Assembly (NCBI RefSeq): GCF_021026375.1
Contig: NZ_JAJNDB010000002.1
Coordinates: forward strand, 248,001-312,000
DNA from: Actinomycetospora endophytica
GTDB lineage: Bacteria > Actinomycetota > Actinomycetes > Mycobacteriales > Pseudonocardiaceae
Length of the DNA: 64,000 nt
Direction: 5' to 3'
The notes beneath the pieces are model-generated. The model did no database searches, was not told the DNA's origin, and was given only the letters and a program-made list of their open reading frames with translations. The translations under genes and the position numbers were made by a program. This document shows positions 45,499 to 54,256 of the stretch, in pieces (the stretch's first letter is position 1; each line of letters begins with the position of its first letter).

Positions 45499-46010
45499 GA
45501 CCTCTCACTCGCACCGCGCCCCCGCAGACACGGGACCGGGAGGAACTCCCCAGCGGGTCGTCGACCGGTTCCACGCGGTCTCACCACCGGGCACGCCGCG
45601 ACGGGCGTGCCATGTTCCGTACTGCTCACGCCTGCCCGGTCCGCACCTCTCGTGTCGGGTCTCCGGGGGCCGCTGGACAGGCGGCGGGCGCGGCGACCCC
45701 GGGGTGTGTCTGGGCCGCCCCTGAGACGGCCGACGCCGAACGGTACGGAGCACACGCGTCGTTTCAACCCGGTCTCGGATCAGAAACGATCAGCGAAAAC
45801 CGCAACCGCTTCCGGGGCGGCCGGGTATCCCTCCTGCTCATTGCCTTGACCAGGGGTCATTCCGCCGCCGTCACACGGTCGTGATGCGGGGCGCGACTGT
45901 CACAGTCGTCACCGTTCTCTCCGCACGAAATGTGACGCACGGCACACGTTTTCGCGGCGCGGCGCCTCCCCGCAGTGGTCCGGTGATACCGGCTGGGGGA
46001 CGATGGCCCG
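45499..46010. other. 512-bp divergent regulatory region of rpf and the MoxR gene
   Basis: No coding frame I can support; short open frames here have no homology or ribosome sites. The region is less GC-rich toward 45720-45960 (TTTCAACCCGGTCTCGGATC..., AGAAACGATCAGCGAAAACC) and contains a CRP-like site. An rpf leader this long is reminiscent of the ydaO-type (c-di-AMP) riboswitches known upstream of actinobacterial rpf genes, but I could not verify the conserved core by eye. Confidence 0.45.
45931..45946. promoter_or_regulatory. CRP/GlxR-like binding site
   Basis: TGTGACGCACGGCACA matches the consensus TGTGA-N6-TCACA at nine of ten fixed positions. It lies 65 bp before the MoxR gene start and 433 bp before rpf. 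In M. tuberculosis rpfA is under Crp control, which makes the hit plausible. A nearby CGACTG-TCA-CAGTCG repeat (about 45894-45908) may be part of the same control region. Confidence 0.5.
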
Positions 46011-46907
46011 GTGACCGCTGCCTCCGATCTCGCCGGGCCCGACGACGTCAGTGCCGCCCTCGGGCGCACCGGGTACCTCGCCGACTCCGGCCTCGCCTCG
46101 GCGGCGTTCCTCGCGCTGCGGATGGGGCGCCCGCTGTTCTGCGAGGGCGAGCCGGGCACCGGGAAGACGGCGCTCGCGCAGGCGCTGGCCGACGTGCTCG
46201 GCGCGCCGTTGATCCGCCTGCAGTGCCACGAGGGGATCGATGCCGCGCAGGCGCTCTACGACTGGGACTTCCCACGCCAGCTGCTGCACCTGCGCACCGT
46301 GGAGGCGGCCGCGTCGGCGTCCGGGACCGCCCTGGATGCCGACGCGACCGAGGCGTCGCTCTACGACCGCCGCTTCCTGCTCGCCCGTCCGGTGCTCCAG
46401 GCGCTGCAGACGACGCCGAGCGTGCTGCTCGTCGACGAGGTGGACCGCGCCGACGACGAGTTCGAGGCGTTCCTGCTCGAGGTGCTGGCGGAGAACTCGG
46501 TGACGATCCCCGAGGTCGGCGTCGTGAAGGCCGAGACGCCGCCGCTGGTCGTCCTCACCTCCAACCGCACGCGCGAGGTGCACGACGCCCTCAAGCGCCG
46601 CTGCCTCTACCTCTGGCTCGACCACCCCGACCTCGTCCGGGAGGTCGCCATCCTCAAGTCACGCATGCCGCAGCTGTCGACCGAGCTCGCCGAGCAGGTC
46701 GCCCAGGCGGTGCACCGGCTGCGCGGGCTCGATCTGCTCAAGCCGCCGGGGGTCGCCGAGACGCTGGACTGGGCGGCGGCGCTGGAGCTCATCGGGGCGC
46801 GTCACCTCGACCTGGAGTCGGCCACCGCGACGCTGGGCGCCGTCCTGAAATACCGCGAGGACGCCGACCGGGCCCGCGACGCGCTGGACGCCCTGCTCGC
46901 GTCATGA
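46011..46907 (+). CDS. MoxR/CoxD-type AAA+ ATPase
   Basis: 298 residues. Walker A CEGEPGTGKTALAQAL near residue 45, Walker B VLLVDEVDRADDEFEAFLLE, sensor 1 LVVLTSNRTREVHDALKRRC with the arginine finger. The IRLQCHEGIDAAQALYDWDF segment is typical of CoxD-like MoxR proteins that mature molybdenum hydroxylases (CO-dehydrogenase family). GTG start. First gene of a coxD-coxE-xdhC-type unit. Confidence 0.92.
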   Translation: MTAASDLAGPDDVSAALGRTGYLADSGLASAAFLALRMGRPLFCEGEPGTGKTALAQALADVLGAPLIRLQCHEGIDAAQALYDWDFPRQLLHLRTVEAAASASGTALDADATEASLYDRRFLLARPVLQALQTTPSVLLVDEVDRADDEFEAFLLEVLAENSVTIPEVGVVKAETPPLVVLTSNRTREVHDALKRRCLYLWLDHPDLVREVAILKSRMPQLSTELAEQVAQAVHRLRGLDLLKPPGVAETLDWAAALELIGARHLDLESATATLGAVLKYREDADRARDALDALLAS

Positions 46908-46935
46908 CGGCCAGGGGCGAGCGGAGCGACGGGGA

Positions 46936-48168
46936 ATGACGAGCGCCGACCGGGGCGGGAGCAGCGACGGGCCGGCTCCCCGTCCGCACGCGGGCGCGGT
47001 GCTGGCCTCCGGTGTCGTCGAGGCGCTGGGCGGTGGCGCCACTCGTCCCGACGACGACGCCGTCCTCACCGACCTCGTCGCCTTCACCCGCCTGCTGCGC
47101 AACGCCGGGGTCCCGGTCACGCCGGACCGCACCGCGACCTACCTGCAGGCCCTGCGGGAGATCGACCTGGCGAGCGAGGTCGCGACGTACTGGGCCGGGC
47201 GGCTCACGCTGTGCGCCGACCCCGACGACATCGCCCGCTACGACGAGGCCTTCCACGCCTGGTTCTCGTCCGACCCGCGCGAGCAGCGGATGGGCCGGGC
47301 CGTGGCGCCCAAGCCGCGGACGGCGACCATCGCCGCGCTGTCGAGCCCGGAACGCTCCGGGACCGGCGAGGACGACGACGAGGACGTTCCCGAGCTGCGG
47401 GTCGCCGCCTCCGGGGAGGAGGTGCTGCGCGACCGGGACATCGCCGAGCTGACCATCGGCGAGCGCGAGCACCTGCGCCGGATGCTGGCGCTGCTGCGCC
47501 CGGATCCCCCACGACGGCGGGCGCGGCGCCGCCGGCCCGCGCGGCGCGGCGAGCCCGACGCCCGCCGGACCCTGCGCGCGACGCTGCGCCACGCCGGCGA
47601 GATCCCGGGCCTCGAGCGCCGGGCGCGCCGCGAGCGGCCGCGCCGCGTGGTGCTGCTCCTGGACGTGTCCGGGTCGATGGCGCCCTACGCGGACGCGCTG
47701 CTGCGCTTCGCGCACGTGCTCACCCGGCGCACCCCGCAGGCCGTCGAGACCTTCACCCTCGGCACCCGGCTCACCCGCGTGACCCGCGAGCTGCGCCAGC
47801 GCGACCCGGAGCGGGCGCTGCGCGACGCGGCGGCCGCGATCCCGGACTGGTCCGGGGGCACGCGGCTCGGGGAGGTGCTGAGCGCCTTCCTCGACCGCTG
47901 GGGTCAGCGGGGTGTCGCCCGCCGGGCGGTCGTCGTGGTGTTCTCCGACGGCTGGGAGCGGGGCGGGACCGAGCTGCTCGGCGAACAGATGGCGCGGCTG
48001 GAACGGCTGGCGCACGCGGTGGTGTGGGTCAATCCGCACGCGGGCAAGCGCGGCTACGAGCCGGTGCAGGGGGGAATCGCCGCCGCCCTCCCGCACGTTG
48101 ACCGGTTGTTGGCGGGCCACTCGCTGGCCACGCTGCAGGAGCTCACGGAGGTGCTGGCCGATGCGTGA
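46936..48168 (+). CDS. VWA-domain protein, CoxE-like
   Basis: 410 residues. The N-terminal half is helical (FTRLLRNAGVPVTPDRTATY, then EIDLASEVATYWAGRLTL) with a basic Arg-rich middle. The C-terminal von Willebrand A-like domain has the MIDAS motif LLLDVSGSMAPYADALLRFA (DxSxS) and VVVFSDGWERGG. It is the usual partner of MoxR ATPases, with MoxR-CoxE acting as a metal-insertion or maturation complex. Its 3' end overlaps xdhC by 8 bp. Confidence 0.92.
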   Translation: MTSADRGGSSDGPAPRPHAGAVLASGVVEALGGGATRPDDDAVLTDLVAFTRLLRNAGVPVTPDRTATYLQALREIDLASEVATYWAGRLTLCADPDDIARYDEAFHAWFSSDPREQRMGRAVAPKPRTATIAALSSPERSGTGEDDDEDVPELRVAASGEEVLRDRDIAELTIGEREHLRRMLALLRPDPPRRRARRRRPARRGEPDARRTLRATLRHAGEIPGLERRARRERPRRVVLLLDVSGSMAPYADALLRFAHVLTRRTPQAVETFTLGTRLTRVTRELRQRDPERALRDAAAAIPDWSGGTRLGEVLSAFLDRWGQRGVARRAVVVVFSDGWERGGTELLGEQMARLERLAHAVVWVNPHAGKRGYEPVQGGIAAALPHVDRLLAGHSLATLQELTEVLADA

Positions 48169-49321
48169 CGTGCTCACGAGCCTCGAGAAGTGGTGGGCCG
48201 AGGGACGGTCGATCGCCCTCGCGACCGTCGTCGGGACCTTCCGCTCGGCGCCCCGCCAGCCCGGCGCGTCGATGCTCGTCGGCCCCGAGGGCGAGGCCGT
48301 CGGGAGCGTCTCCGGCGGCTGTGTCGAGGGCGCGGTGTACGAGCTGGGGAACGAGATCCTCGAGGGCGCGGACCCGACGCTGCAGCGCTACGGCGTCTCC
48401 GACGACGACGCGTTCGCGGTCGGTCTGACCTGCGGCGGCATCCTCGACGTGTTCGTCGAGCAGGTCGACCGCGAGACCTTCCCGCAGCTCGGCGAGATCG
48501 CCGAGGCGATCCGCGGGCACCGCCCCGTCGCGACCGCGACGATCGTGTCCGGGCCCGGCGTCGGGCGGCGCCTGGTGGTCTGGCCCGACCGGGTCGAGGG
48601 CTCGCTCGGCAGCGACCGGCTCGACGACGCCGTCCGGGACGACGTCCGCGGCCTCCTCGCCGCTGGGCGGACCACGCTGGTCACCTACGGCACCGAGGGC
48701 GAGCGCCGCGGCGAGGGACTCGGGATCTTCGTCGAGTCGTTCGCCCCCGCGCCCCGGCTCATCGTCTTCGGCGCCATCGACTTCGCCGCCGCGGTCGCCC
48801 GCATCGGGACCTTCCTCGGCATGCGCGTGACGGTGTGCGACGCCCGCCCGGTCTTCGCGACGTCGAGCCGGTTCCCGGAGGCGCACGAGGTCGTCGTCGA
48901 GTGGCCGCACCGCTACCTCGCCGCCGAGGCCGAGGCCGGGCGCATCGACGGCCGGACGGCGCTCGCGGTGCTCACCCACGACCCGAAGTTCGACGTGCCG
49001 CTGCTCGAGGTCGCGCTGCGGCTGCCCGAGATCGGCTACATCGGGGCGATGGGGTCGCGGCGGACCCACGACGACCGGTTGGACCGGCTGCGCGAGGCCG
49101 GGGTGACCGAGGCCGAGCTGGAGCGCATGTCGAGCCCGATCGGTCTCGACCTCGGGGCCCGGACCCCCGAGGAGACCGCGGTGTCGATCGCCGCCGAGAT
49201 GATCGCCCGGCAGTGGGGCGGGAACGGGACGCCGTTGTCGGGCCGGGAGGGCCCGATCCACGGGGATTCCAACGTCGAACCGGGCATCCGGGCCGCGGAG
49301 CTGGCATCCGGACCACGCTGA
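48161..49321 (+). CDS. XdhC/CoxF-family maturation protein
   Basis: 386 residues. The N-terminal XdhC_CoxI domain (LATVVGTFRSAPRQPGASML, then VGSVSGGCVEGAVYELG and GLTCGGILDVFVE) is followed by a C-terminal Rossmann domain (PRLIVFGAIDFAAAVARIGT, then LTHDPKFDVPLLEVALR and YIGAMGSRRTHDDR). The glycine-rich loop has Ala-Ile-Asp where GxGxxG would be expected, and NAD(P) binding may be weak. XdhC proteins carry and sulfurate the cofactor of xanthine-dehydrogenase/CO-dehydrogenase enzymes. The ATG at 48161 is inside the coxE 3' end. The target enzyme is not in the window. Confidence 0.92.
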   Translation: MRDVLTSLEKWWAEGRSIALATVVGTFRSAPRQPGASMLVGPEGEAVGSVSGGCVEGAVYELGNEILEGADPTLQRYGVSDDDAFAVGLTCGGILDVFVEQVDRETFPQLGEIAEAIRGHRPVATATIVSGPGVGRRLVVWPDRVEGSLGSDRLDDAVRDDVRGLLAAGRTTLVTYGTEGERRGEGLGIFVESFAPAPRLIVFGAIDFAAAVARIGTFLGMRVTVCDARPVFATSSRFPEAHEVVVEWPHRYLAAEAEAGRIDGRTALAVLTHDPKFDVPLLEVALRLPEIGYIGAMGSRRTHDDRLDRLREAGVTEAELERMSSPIGLDLGARTPEETAVSIAAEMIARQWGGNGTPLSGREGPIHGDSNVEPGIRAAELASGPR

Positions 49322-49334
49322 TCGGGCAGCGGTT

Positions 49335-49354
49335 CCCCTACCGACAGGTAGGGG
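49335..49354 (+). terminator. Hairpin after the cox-like maturation unit
   Basis: CCCCTACC-GACA-GGTAGGGG, a perfect 8-bp stem 13 nt after the xdhC stop, separates this unit from the alcohol dehydrogenase gene. Confidence 0.7.
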
Positions 49355-49474
49355 GCAGCTGACCCGTTGCAGTGTGCCGAGACGTGTCCCGCGGTCGGCG
49401 CCGAGGCTGCCGAAGGAGTCCATCCGGCTGTAACGTGGGCTACACCGAGCATCCGACGGTGGGGAGGGGGCAGC

Positions 49475-50815
49475 GTGGTCCTCGTCGAATCCGTGACGCG
49501 AGCGGGTCAGTCCATGGTGGTCTGCGGGAGGCAGTCCCGGGAGGACGATCCGTCGCCGTCCGGGTCCGCCGCGCCCTCGACGCCGCACTCGCCCGCCCGT
49601 CCGTCCCGCCCGCAGGGGTCGGGCCACGTCCAGGCGGAGCCGGAGAGTCCCCGTCTGGCCAAGTTCCACGTCCCCGAGATCGTGTTCGGGCCCGGCTCGC
49701 TGGCCGAGGCGGCCCACGCCGCGGCCCGCCTCGGGGCGCGTCGCCCGATGCTCGTGACCGACGAGGGGCTGCTCGCCGCCGGCTGGCCCGACCAGCTGCT
49801 CCACCACCTCGCCGACGGGGGCATGGACGCCACCGTCTGGAGCGGGGTCACGCCGAACCCCAAGGACCACGAGATCGCGGCCGGGCACGAGGCCTACCGC
49901 GCCGCGCAGTGCGACGTCCTGGTCGCGGTCGGCGGCGGATCGGTCATCGACGCCGCCAAGGGGATCGCCCTGCTCGCCGGCAACGGCGGTGTGATCACCG
50001 ACTTCGAGGGCGTCGACCGGATGGTCGCGCCGATCCCGCCGATGGTGATGGTGCCCGCGACGTCGGGCACCGGCGCGGACGTCTCGCAGTTCTGCATCGT
50101 CACCGACACCCTGCGGAACACGAAGATCACGATCCTGGGCCGGGCCCTCGTCCCGGACGTCTCGGTGGTCGACCCGCACCTGCTCACCACGATGCCCGAC
50201 TGGCTCAATGCCGCGACCGGGCTGGACGCGCTGACCCACGGCATCGAGGCCTACGTCTCGCGGGCGCACAACCCGCTGACCGACCACCACGCACTGCAGG
50301 CCATCTCGCTGGTGGGTGGCCACCTCGAGCGGACCATGGACCACCCGCTCGAGCAGGAGTCGCGGACCCACATGGCCCAGGCCGCCCTCGAGGCCGGGCT
50401 CGCGTTCACCAACGCCATCCTCGGCGCGGCGCACGCGATGAGCCACCAGGTCGGCGGGCTCCTCGATCTCCCGCACGGCGTGATCAACGGGATCCTCCTG
50501 CCGCACGTCGTGCGGTTCAACGCCGCGCCGGACCCGGCCCGCTTCGTCCCGATCGCCCAGGCCCTCGGGTTCCCGGGCGAGGTCGGCCGCTCGTGCTCGC
50601 AGGCGCTCGCCGAGGACGCCGCCGAGTGGGCGGCGTGCGAGGTGCGCCGCCTGGCCGACGAGCTCGGCGTGCCCAAGGGGCTCTCCGAGATCGGGGTGAC
50701 CGCCGAGGACCTCCCGACCCTCTCGACGATGACGATGGCCGACGCCTGCCTGTCGACCAACCCGCGCGACGCCGACCGCGCCGACATCGAGGCGCTGTTC
50801 CGGCAGGCGTTGTAG
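49475..50815 (+). CDS. Iron-containing (group III) alcohol dehydrogenase
   Basis: 446 residues. After a disordered N-terminus (to about residue 60) the core starts KFHVPEIVFGPGSLAEAAHA. Cofactor motif VAVGGGSVIDAAKGIALLAG, metal and substrate region MVMVPATSGTGADVSQFCIV, DWLNAATGLDALTHGIEAYV and AHAMSHQVGGLLDLPHGVIN, which supply the Asp/His iron ligands. It resembles the methanol/NDMA-dependent and other group III dehydrogenases of actinobacteria. The start is GTG at 49475 after GGGGAGGGGGCAGC; the frame is open further upstream without a ribosome site. It is followed at 10 bp by a sensor kinase, so it is probably controlled by it. Confidence 0.9.
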   Translation: MVLVESVTRAGQSMVVCGRQSREDDPSPSGSAAPSTPHSPARPSRPQGSGHVQAEPESPRLAKFHVPEIVFGPGSLAEAAHAAARLGARRPMLVTDEGLLAAGWPDQLLHHLADGGMDATVWSGVTPNPKDHEIAAGHEAYRAAQCDVLVAVGGGSVIDAAKGIALLAGNGGVITDFEGVDRMVAPIPPMVMVPATSGTGADVSQFCIVTDTLRNTKITILGRALVPDVSVVDPHLLTTMPDWLNAATGLDALTHGIEAYVSRAHNPLTDHHALQAISLVGGHLERTMDHPLEQESRTHMAQAALEAGLAFTNAILGAAHAMSHQVGGLLDLPHGVINGILLPHVVRFNAAPDPARFVPIAQALGFPGEVGRSCSQALAEDAAEWAACEVRRLADELGVPKGLSEIGVTAEDLPTLSTMTMADACLSTNPRDADRADIEALFRQAL

Positions 50816-50825
50816 CCGGATCTCC

Positions 50826-52412
50826 GTGGAGCCACGTATCGACCCCGGATCCGCCGAGCCCCGTGCCGAGGGGCCGGATCTCGATCTGCTCACCGGCATC
50901 CGGTCCGGGAAGCCGTCCTTCTACGTCGAGTACCTCGCGTCCGCGGAGCGCCTCCGCCGGGTGATCCACGCCCTCGACCGGATCAGCCGCGCGCTGGTGC
51001 GCACCACCGAGGGCCCGGGAACCCTGGTCCGCTCGGTGGCCGAGGCGGCCGCCGAGCACCTCACCGCGCACTGGGTGGTGTTCGCGCTCGCCGACGGGGC
51101 GCTGCCCGAGGCCGCGCCGCGCGCGCTCGTCCTCGGGCCCGACCTCGTCGAGGCCCCCGCCGACGAGCCAGGCGCGCTGCCGCCGTTCGTCCTGCGCCAC
51201 CTGCAGGCGGTCCGCCAGGGCGAGCACGAGGTCGTCGACGGGGCCGCGGAGAACGGCTCCACGCCCGACCACCGCCCGCACGACCCGCACCACCTGCACG
51301 TGCCCGTCCGGCTCGACGGCGCCGTCGTCGGCGAGATCGTCGCCTGGACCGGGGTGGACCGTCGCATCGACGCCACCGACGCGTCGGTGCTGCGCGTGCT
51401 CGCCAGCCAGACCGCGGCGGCGCTGCAGAACTCCGCCCTGCACCAGCGCACCGTCTCGCTCTACGACGAGGCCAGCCGGCACGCGGCCGACCTCGCCGCC
51501 CGCAACGAGCAGCTGCAGCGCACCCGCGACGCACTCACCGTCGCCCGCCAGCGCGAGGTCCTCGACTCCGAGCGCCACCGGATCGCCCGCGAGCTGCACG
51601 ACTCGGTCACCCAGTACGCCCTCTCCGCGGGCATGCAGATCGAGGTGGTGCGCTCGGAGATCCGCGACGAGGGACAGCGCGAGCGCCTCGAGACCGCCAA
51701 GCAGCTGACCCGGCGCGCGGTGGAACAGCTGCGCTCGGCGATCTACGCGCTCAACCACTCCGGCGAGCACGGGCACCGCAGCCTGCCCGCGATGCTCGAG
51801 GAGCTCTCGACGGTCCACATGCCCTCCGACCTGGGAGTCCAGGTCCGCATCGAGGGCCGCCCGGTCTCGCTGCCCGCGACCGCCGAGCGCTCGCTGTTCC
51901 GCGTCGCGGGTGAGGCGCTGTTCAACGCGGCCGTGCACGCGCAGGCCTCGGTCGCCGTGGTGCGGCTCGCGTTCCGCAAAGACCGCCTCGTGCTCTCGGT
52001 CGCCGACGACGGCACCGGCGACCCGGAGCAGGTGCGCCGGTCGCTGCGGGTGGCCGCCGCCCGCGACCTCGACGGCTCGCACCGCGGCCTCGCGAACATG
52101 GCGGAACGCGCCCGCGAGATCGGCGGGACGCTGCAGGTCCAGCGGGCCCGCCAGGGCGGCATCCGCGTCCAGGTGGGCGTCCCGCTGCCCATCGACGAGT
52201 CCGCCGGGGCGTCCCGCGCCCAGCGCGCCACCCCCGCCGTCACCACCCCCGGTCCCGCGCAGCGCGGAGAACCCTCCGATCCGGGAGGGACCGCGACCCC
52301 CTCCGACGGCGAGGATGGTCAACGGACCGCCGACACCGCCGCGCTCGATGCCTCCTCCGGGGACCGCCCGGCCGACGACCCCGCTGCGCACGATCTTGGG
52401 AGCACGACATGA
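50826..52412 (+). CDS. GAF-domain NarL-type sensor histidine kinase
   Basis: 528 residues, soluble. The GAF domain spans about 65-210 (LVRSVAEAAAEHLTAHWVVF, then LRVLASQTAAALQNSALHQ), followed by a coiled region and HisKA_3 with ERHRIARELHDSVTQYALSA (phospho-His near residue 258). HATPase_c has FRVAGEALFNAAVHAQASVA (N box) and GLANMAERAREIGGTLQV. A disordered tail follows to the end. With no transmembrane helix it probably senses an intracellular signal through GAF. It is placed between the alcohol dehydrogenase and the response regulator, and its stop overlaps the regulator start (ATGA). It resembles the MadS/MdoS-type kinases reported to control actinobacterial alcohol oxidation, a link made here by context. 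Confidence 0.92.
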   Translation: MEPRIDPGSAEPRAEGPDLDLLTGIRSGKPSFYVEYLASAERLRRVIHALDRISRALVRTTEGPGTLVRSVAEAAAEHLTAHWVVFALADGALPEAAPRALVLGPDLVEAPADEPGALPPFVLRHLQAVRQGEHEVVDGAAENGSTPDHRPHDPHHLHVPVRLDGAVVGEIVAWTGVDRRIDATDASVLRVLASQTAAALQNSALHQRTVSLYDEASRHAADLAARNEQLQRTRDALTVARQREVLDSERHRIARELHDSVTQYALSAGMQIEVVRSEIRDEGQRERLETAKQLTRRAVEQLRSAIYALNHSGEHGHRSLPAMLEELSTVHMPSDLGVQVRIEGRPVSLPATAERSLFRVAGEALFNAAVHAQASVAVVRLAFRKDRLVLSVADDGTGDPEQVRRSLRVAAARDLDGSHRGLANMAERAREIGGTLQVQRARQGGIRVQVGVPLPIDESAGASRAQRATPAVTTPGPAQRGEPSDPGGTATPSDGEDGQRTADTAALDASSGDRPADDPAAHDLGSTT

Positions 52413-53086
52413 CCGACATCCGCATCCCCGCCCGCGCGGCGGTCCGTCGCGGCGAGGTCCGCATCGTGCTCGTCGACGACCACGCGATCGTGCGGCAGGG
52501 CCTGCGTTCCGTGCTCGAGCGCGAGCCGCAGCTCTCGATCGTCGGCGAGGCGTCCAGCGCCCCCGAGGCCCTCGCGGTCGTCGCGCACGAGCGGCCCTCG
52601 ATCGTCCTGCTCGACCTCAAGCTCTCCACGAGCTCCGACTCCGAGGGCCTGCAGCTGTGCCGGCAGCTCACCCAGGCCCACCCGGGCGTCGGGGTGCTGG
52701 TGCTGACGACGTTCCTCGACGACCGCCTCGTCGTCGAGGCCGTGCACGCCGGGGCGCGGGGCTACGTCGTGAAGGACGTCGACACCACCGAGCTCATCGC
52801 CGCGATCCGCGCCGTCTCCCGCGGGGAGTCCGCCTTCGACTCGCGCTCCGCCGCCGCGGTGGTGCGCTCGCTGAACGGCCAGCAGCCGCACGGCGAGACG
52901 CTGACCGGACGGGAGCTCGACGTGCTGCGCCTGCTCGCGCGGGGAATGAGCAACCGGACCATCGGCCGGGAGCTGTTCATCTCGGAGACGACGGTGAAGT
53001 TCCACGTCGGCAACCTCATGCGCAAGCTCGACGTCTCCCGGCGGGCCGAGGCGGTGTACGCGGCCTCGAAGATGGGGCTGATTTGA
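52409..53086 (+). CDS. NarL/LuxR-family response regulator
   Basis: 225 residues. Receiver domain: VLVDDHAIVRQGLRSVLERE with the acidic pair, phospho-acceptor Asp69 in IVLLDLKLS, and Lys in GYVVKDVD. Between beta3 and alpha3 the receiver carries an extra Ser-rich stretch (STSSDSEGLQLCRQL). The C-terminal LuxR helix-turn-helix reads LTGRELDVLRLLARGMSNRT, then SETTVKFHVGNLMRKLDVSR. It forms a two-component pair with the overlapping kinase. A long perfect hairpin 10 bp downstream ends the unit. Confidence 0.95.
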   Translation: MTDIRIPARAAVRRGEVRIVLVDDHAIVRQGLRSVLEREPQLSIVGEASSAPEALAVVAHERPSIVLLDLKLSTSSDSEGLQLCRQLTQAHPGVGVLVLTTFLDDRLVVEAVHAGARGYVVKDVDTTELIAAIRAVSRGESAFDSRSAAAVVRSLNGQQPHGETLTGRELDVLRLLARGMSNRTIGRELFISETTVKFHVGNLMRKLDVSRRAEAVYAASKMGLI

Positions 53087-53096
53087 GCAAGCTCAT

Positions 53097-53136
53097 GTGC
53101 GTGCGTTTCCGTGTCCAGACACGGAAACGCACGCAC
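53097..53136. terminator. Perfect 18-bp hairpin after the response regulator
   Basis: GTGCGTGCGTTTCCGTGT, loop CCAG, then the exact complement. It begins 10 nt past the stop codon. A TGAGC-AA-GCTCA repeat overlaps the stop just upstream (53084-53095). No U-tract. Confidence 0.8.
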
Positions 53137-53206
53137 AGTTCGCGGCGGGGCGACGCCCGACCAGGCGCAGCGAGATCAGGAGCACTGAGGGCAGGCGGAG
53201 CGTGCG

Positions 53207-53800
53207 GTGATCATGCGCGGAGTGCCCCTCGCGCGACGCGGTGAGGGGGGTCGTGTGCTCGGGGTGAGCCCCACGCCCGACGAGGTGGCGGCGCGGGTCG
53301 CCGGCGACGGGATCGTGCCCGACGCGCAGGTGACCATGGACCGCGCGTTCGACCTCCCCGCCCCACCGGAGACCGTCTGGCCCTGGCTCGCGCAGCTCGG
53401 GAAGAACCGCGCCGGCTGGTACCTCCCGGCGTCGATCGAGCGCGCGATCCCCACCCGACGACGAGCCCTGCGCCGGATCGAGCCGACGCTGCAGCACCTG
53501 GCCCCGGGCGACGTCATCGACGACTGGGGCGGCCGCGACGCGACCTTCACCATCGTCGAGCGCACCCCGTCGACGACGCTGGTCCAACGCTCCGAGCGCG
53601 GTGCCCTGCGGATCAGCTGGGCGATCCTCGTGCACCCGACCGACGCCGGCTCGCGCATCCACCTGCGCTTCCGCATCGCCGGTGTTCGGCGGGTCTGGCT
53701 GGTGCACACGGGCGGGGAGCTGATGGACCTGCTGACGGTGGCCGGGCTCGCCGCGGGGCTGCGCGAGCGGGTCACCGGCCCCGCACCTCCCGGCCGATGA
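53207..53800 (+). CDS. SRPBCC-fold protein
   Basis: 197 residues. The middle shows the START/Bet v1-like pattern of polyketide-cyclase/SRPBCC proteins (AFDLPAPPETVWPWLAQLG, AGWYLPASIERAI, DWGGRDATFTIVER and WAILVHPTDAGSRIHLRFRI), ending in a hydrophobic helix. The family binds hydrophobic ligands; no catalytic residues can be assigned. The start is GTG at 53207, with an internal ATG at 53213 and a GTG further in as alternatives. Single gene, convergent with the VOC gene (22 bp apart). Confidence 0.75.
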   Translation: MIMRGVPLARRGEGGRVLGVSPTPDEVAARVAGDGIVPDAQVTMDRAFDLPAPPETVWPWLAQLGKNRAGWYLPASIERAIPTRRRALRRIEPTLQHLAPGDVIDDWGGRDATFTIVERTPSTTLVQRSERGALRISWAILVHPTDAGSRIHLRFRIAGVRRVWLVHTGGELMDLLTVAGLAAGLRERVTGPAPPGR

Positions 53801-53822
53801 TCATGCAAACAACGGCGACGCC

Positions 53823-54218
53823 TCACTCCGCCGACGAGTCGTAGCGCATCAGCCCGAGCGGCGTCCCGGCCGGGTCGGCGACGAAGGCCAGCTCGCCGAC
53901 CCCGGCGATGACCGTCGCCGCCATCAGCACCCGACCACCGGCGCCCACCGCGGCCGCACAGCACGCGGCGACGTCGTCCACCGCCACCGTGATCTCCACC
54001 GGCGCCGCCGTCCCGTCGTCGAACGTCCGCCGGCGCTGCAGCGCGCCGAGCAGGCCGGGCGACGACCCGTCGGGACCCTGGATCTTGTAGAACTCCGGCG
54101 GCCCCCACGGCTCGAAGCGCCAGTCCAGGACCGCCTCGTAGAAGGCACGGCTGGCGTCGAGGTCGTCGGCGTTGATGGCGATGTGGGCCACGCTCCCGGC
54201 CCGGGGGTGCTCGTCCAT
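53823..54218 (-). CDS. VOC-family (glyoxalase/bleomycin-resistance-like) protein
   Basis: 131 residues, two beta-alpha-beta-beta-beta halves: VAHIAINADDLDASRAFYEA with the first metal His, and EITVAVDDVAACCAAAVGAG with ELAFVADPAGTPLGLMRYD. It may bind a small ligand or catalyse a lyase or dioxygenase step; the substrate is not predictable. The start is ATG at 54218 with AGGA 8 nt upstream; an in-frame ATG at 54254 also exists. Divergent from the AraC gene. Confidence 0.82.
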   Translation of the reverse strand: MDEHPRAGSVAHIAINADDLDASRAFYEAVLDWRFEPWGPPEFYKIQGPDGSSPGLLGALQRRRTFDDGTAAPVEITVAVDDVAACCAAAVGAGGRVLMAATVIAGVGELAFVADPAGTPLGLMRYDSSAE

Positions 54219-54256
54219 GCCGGAATCCTGACCGGCCCCGCCCTGGCGCTCCACCG

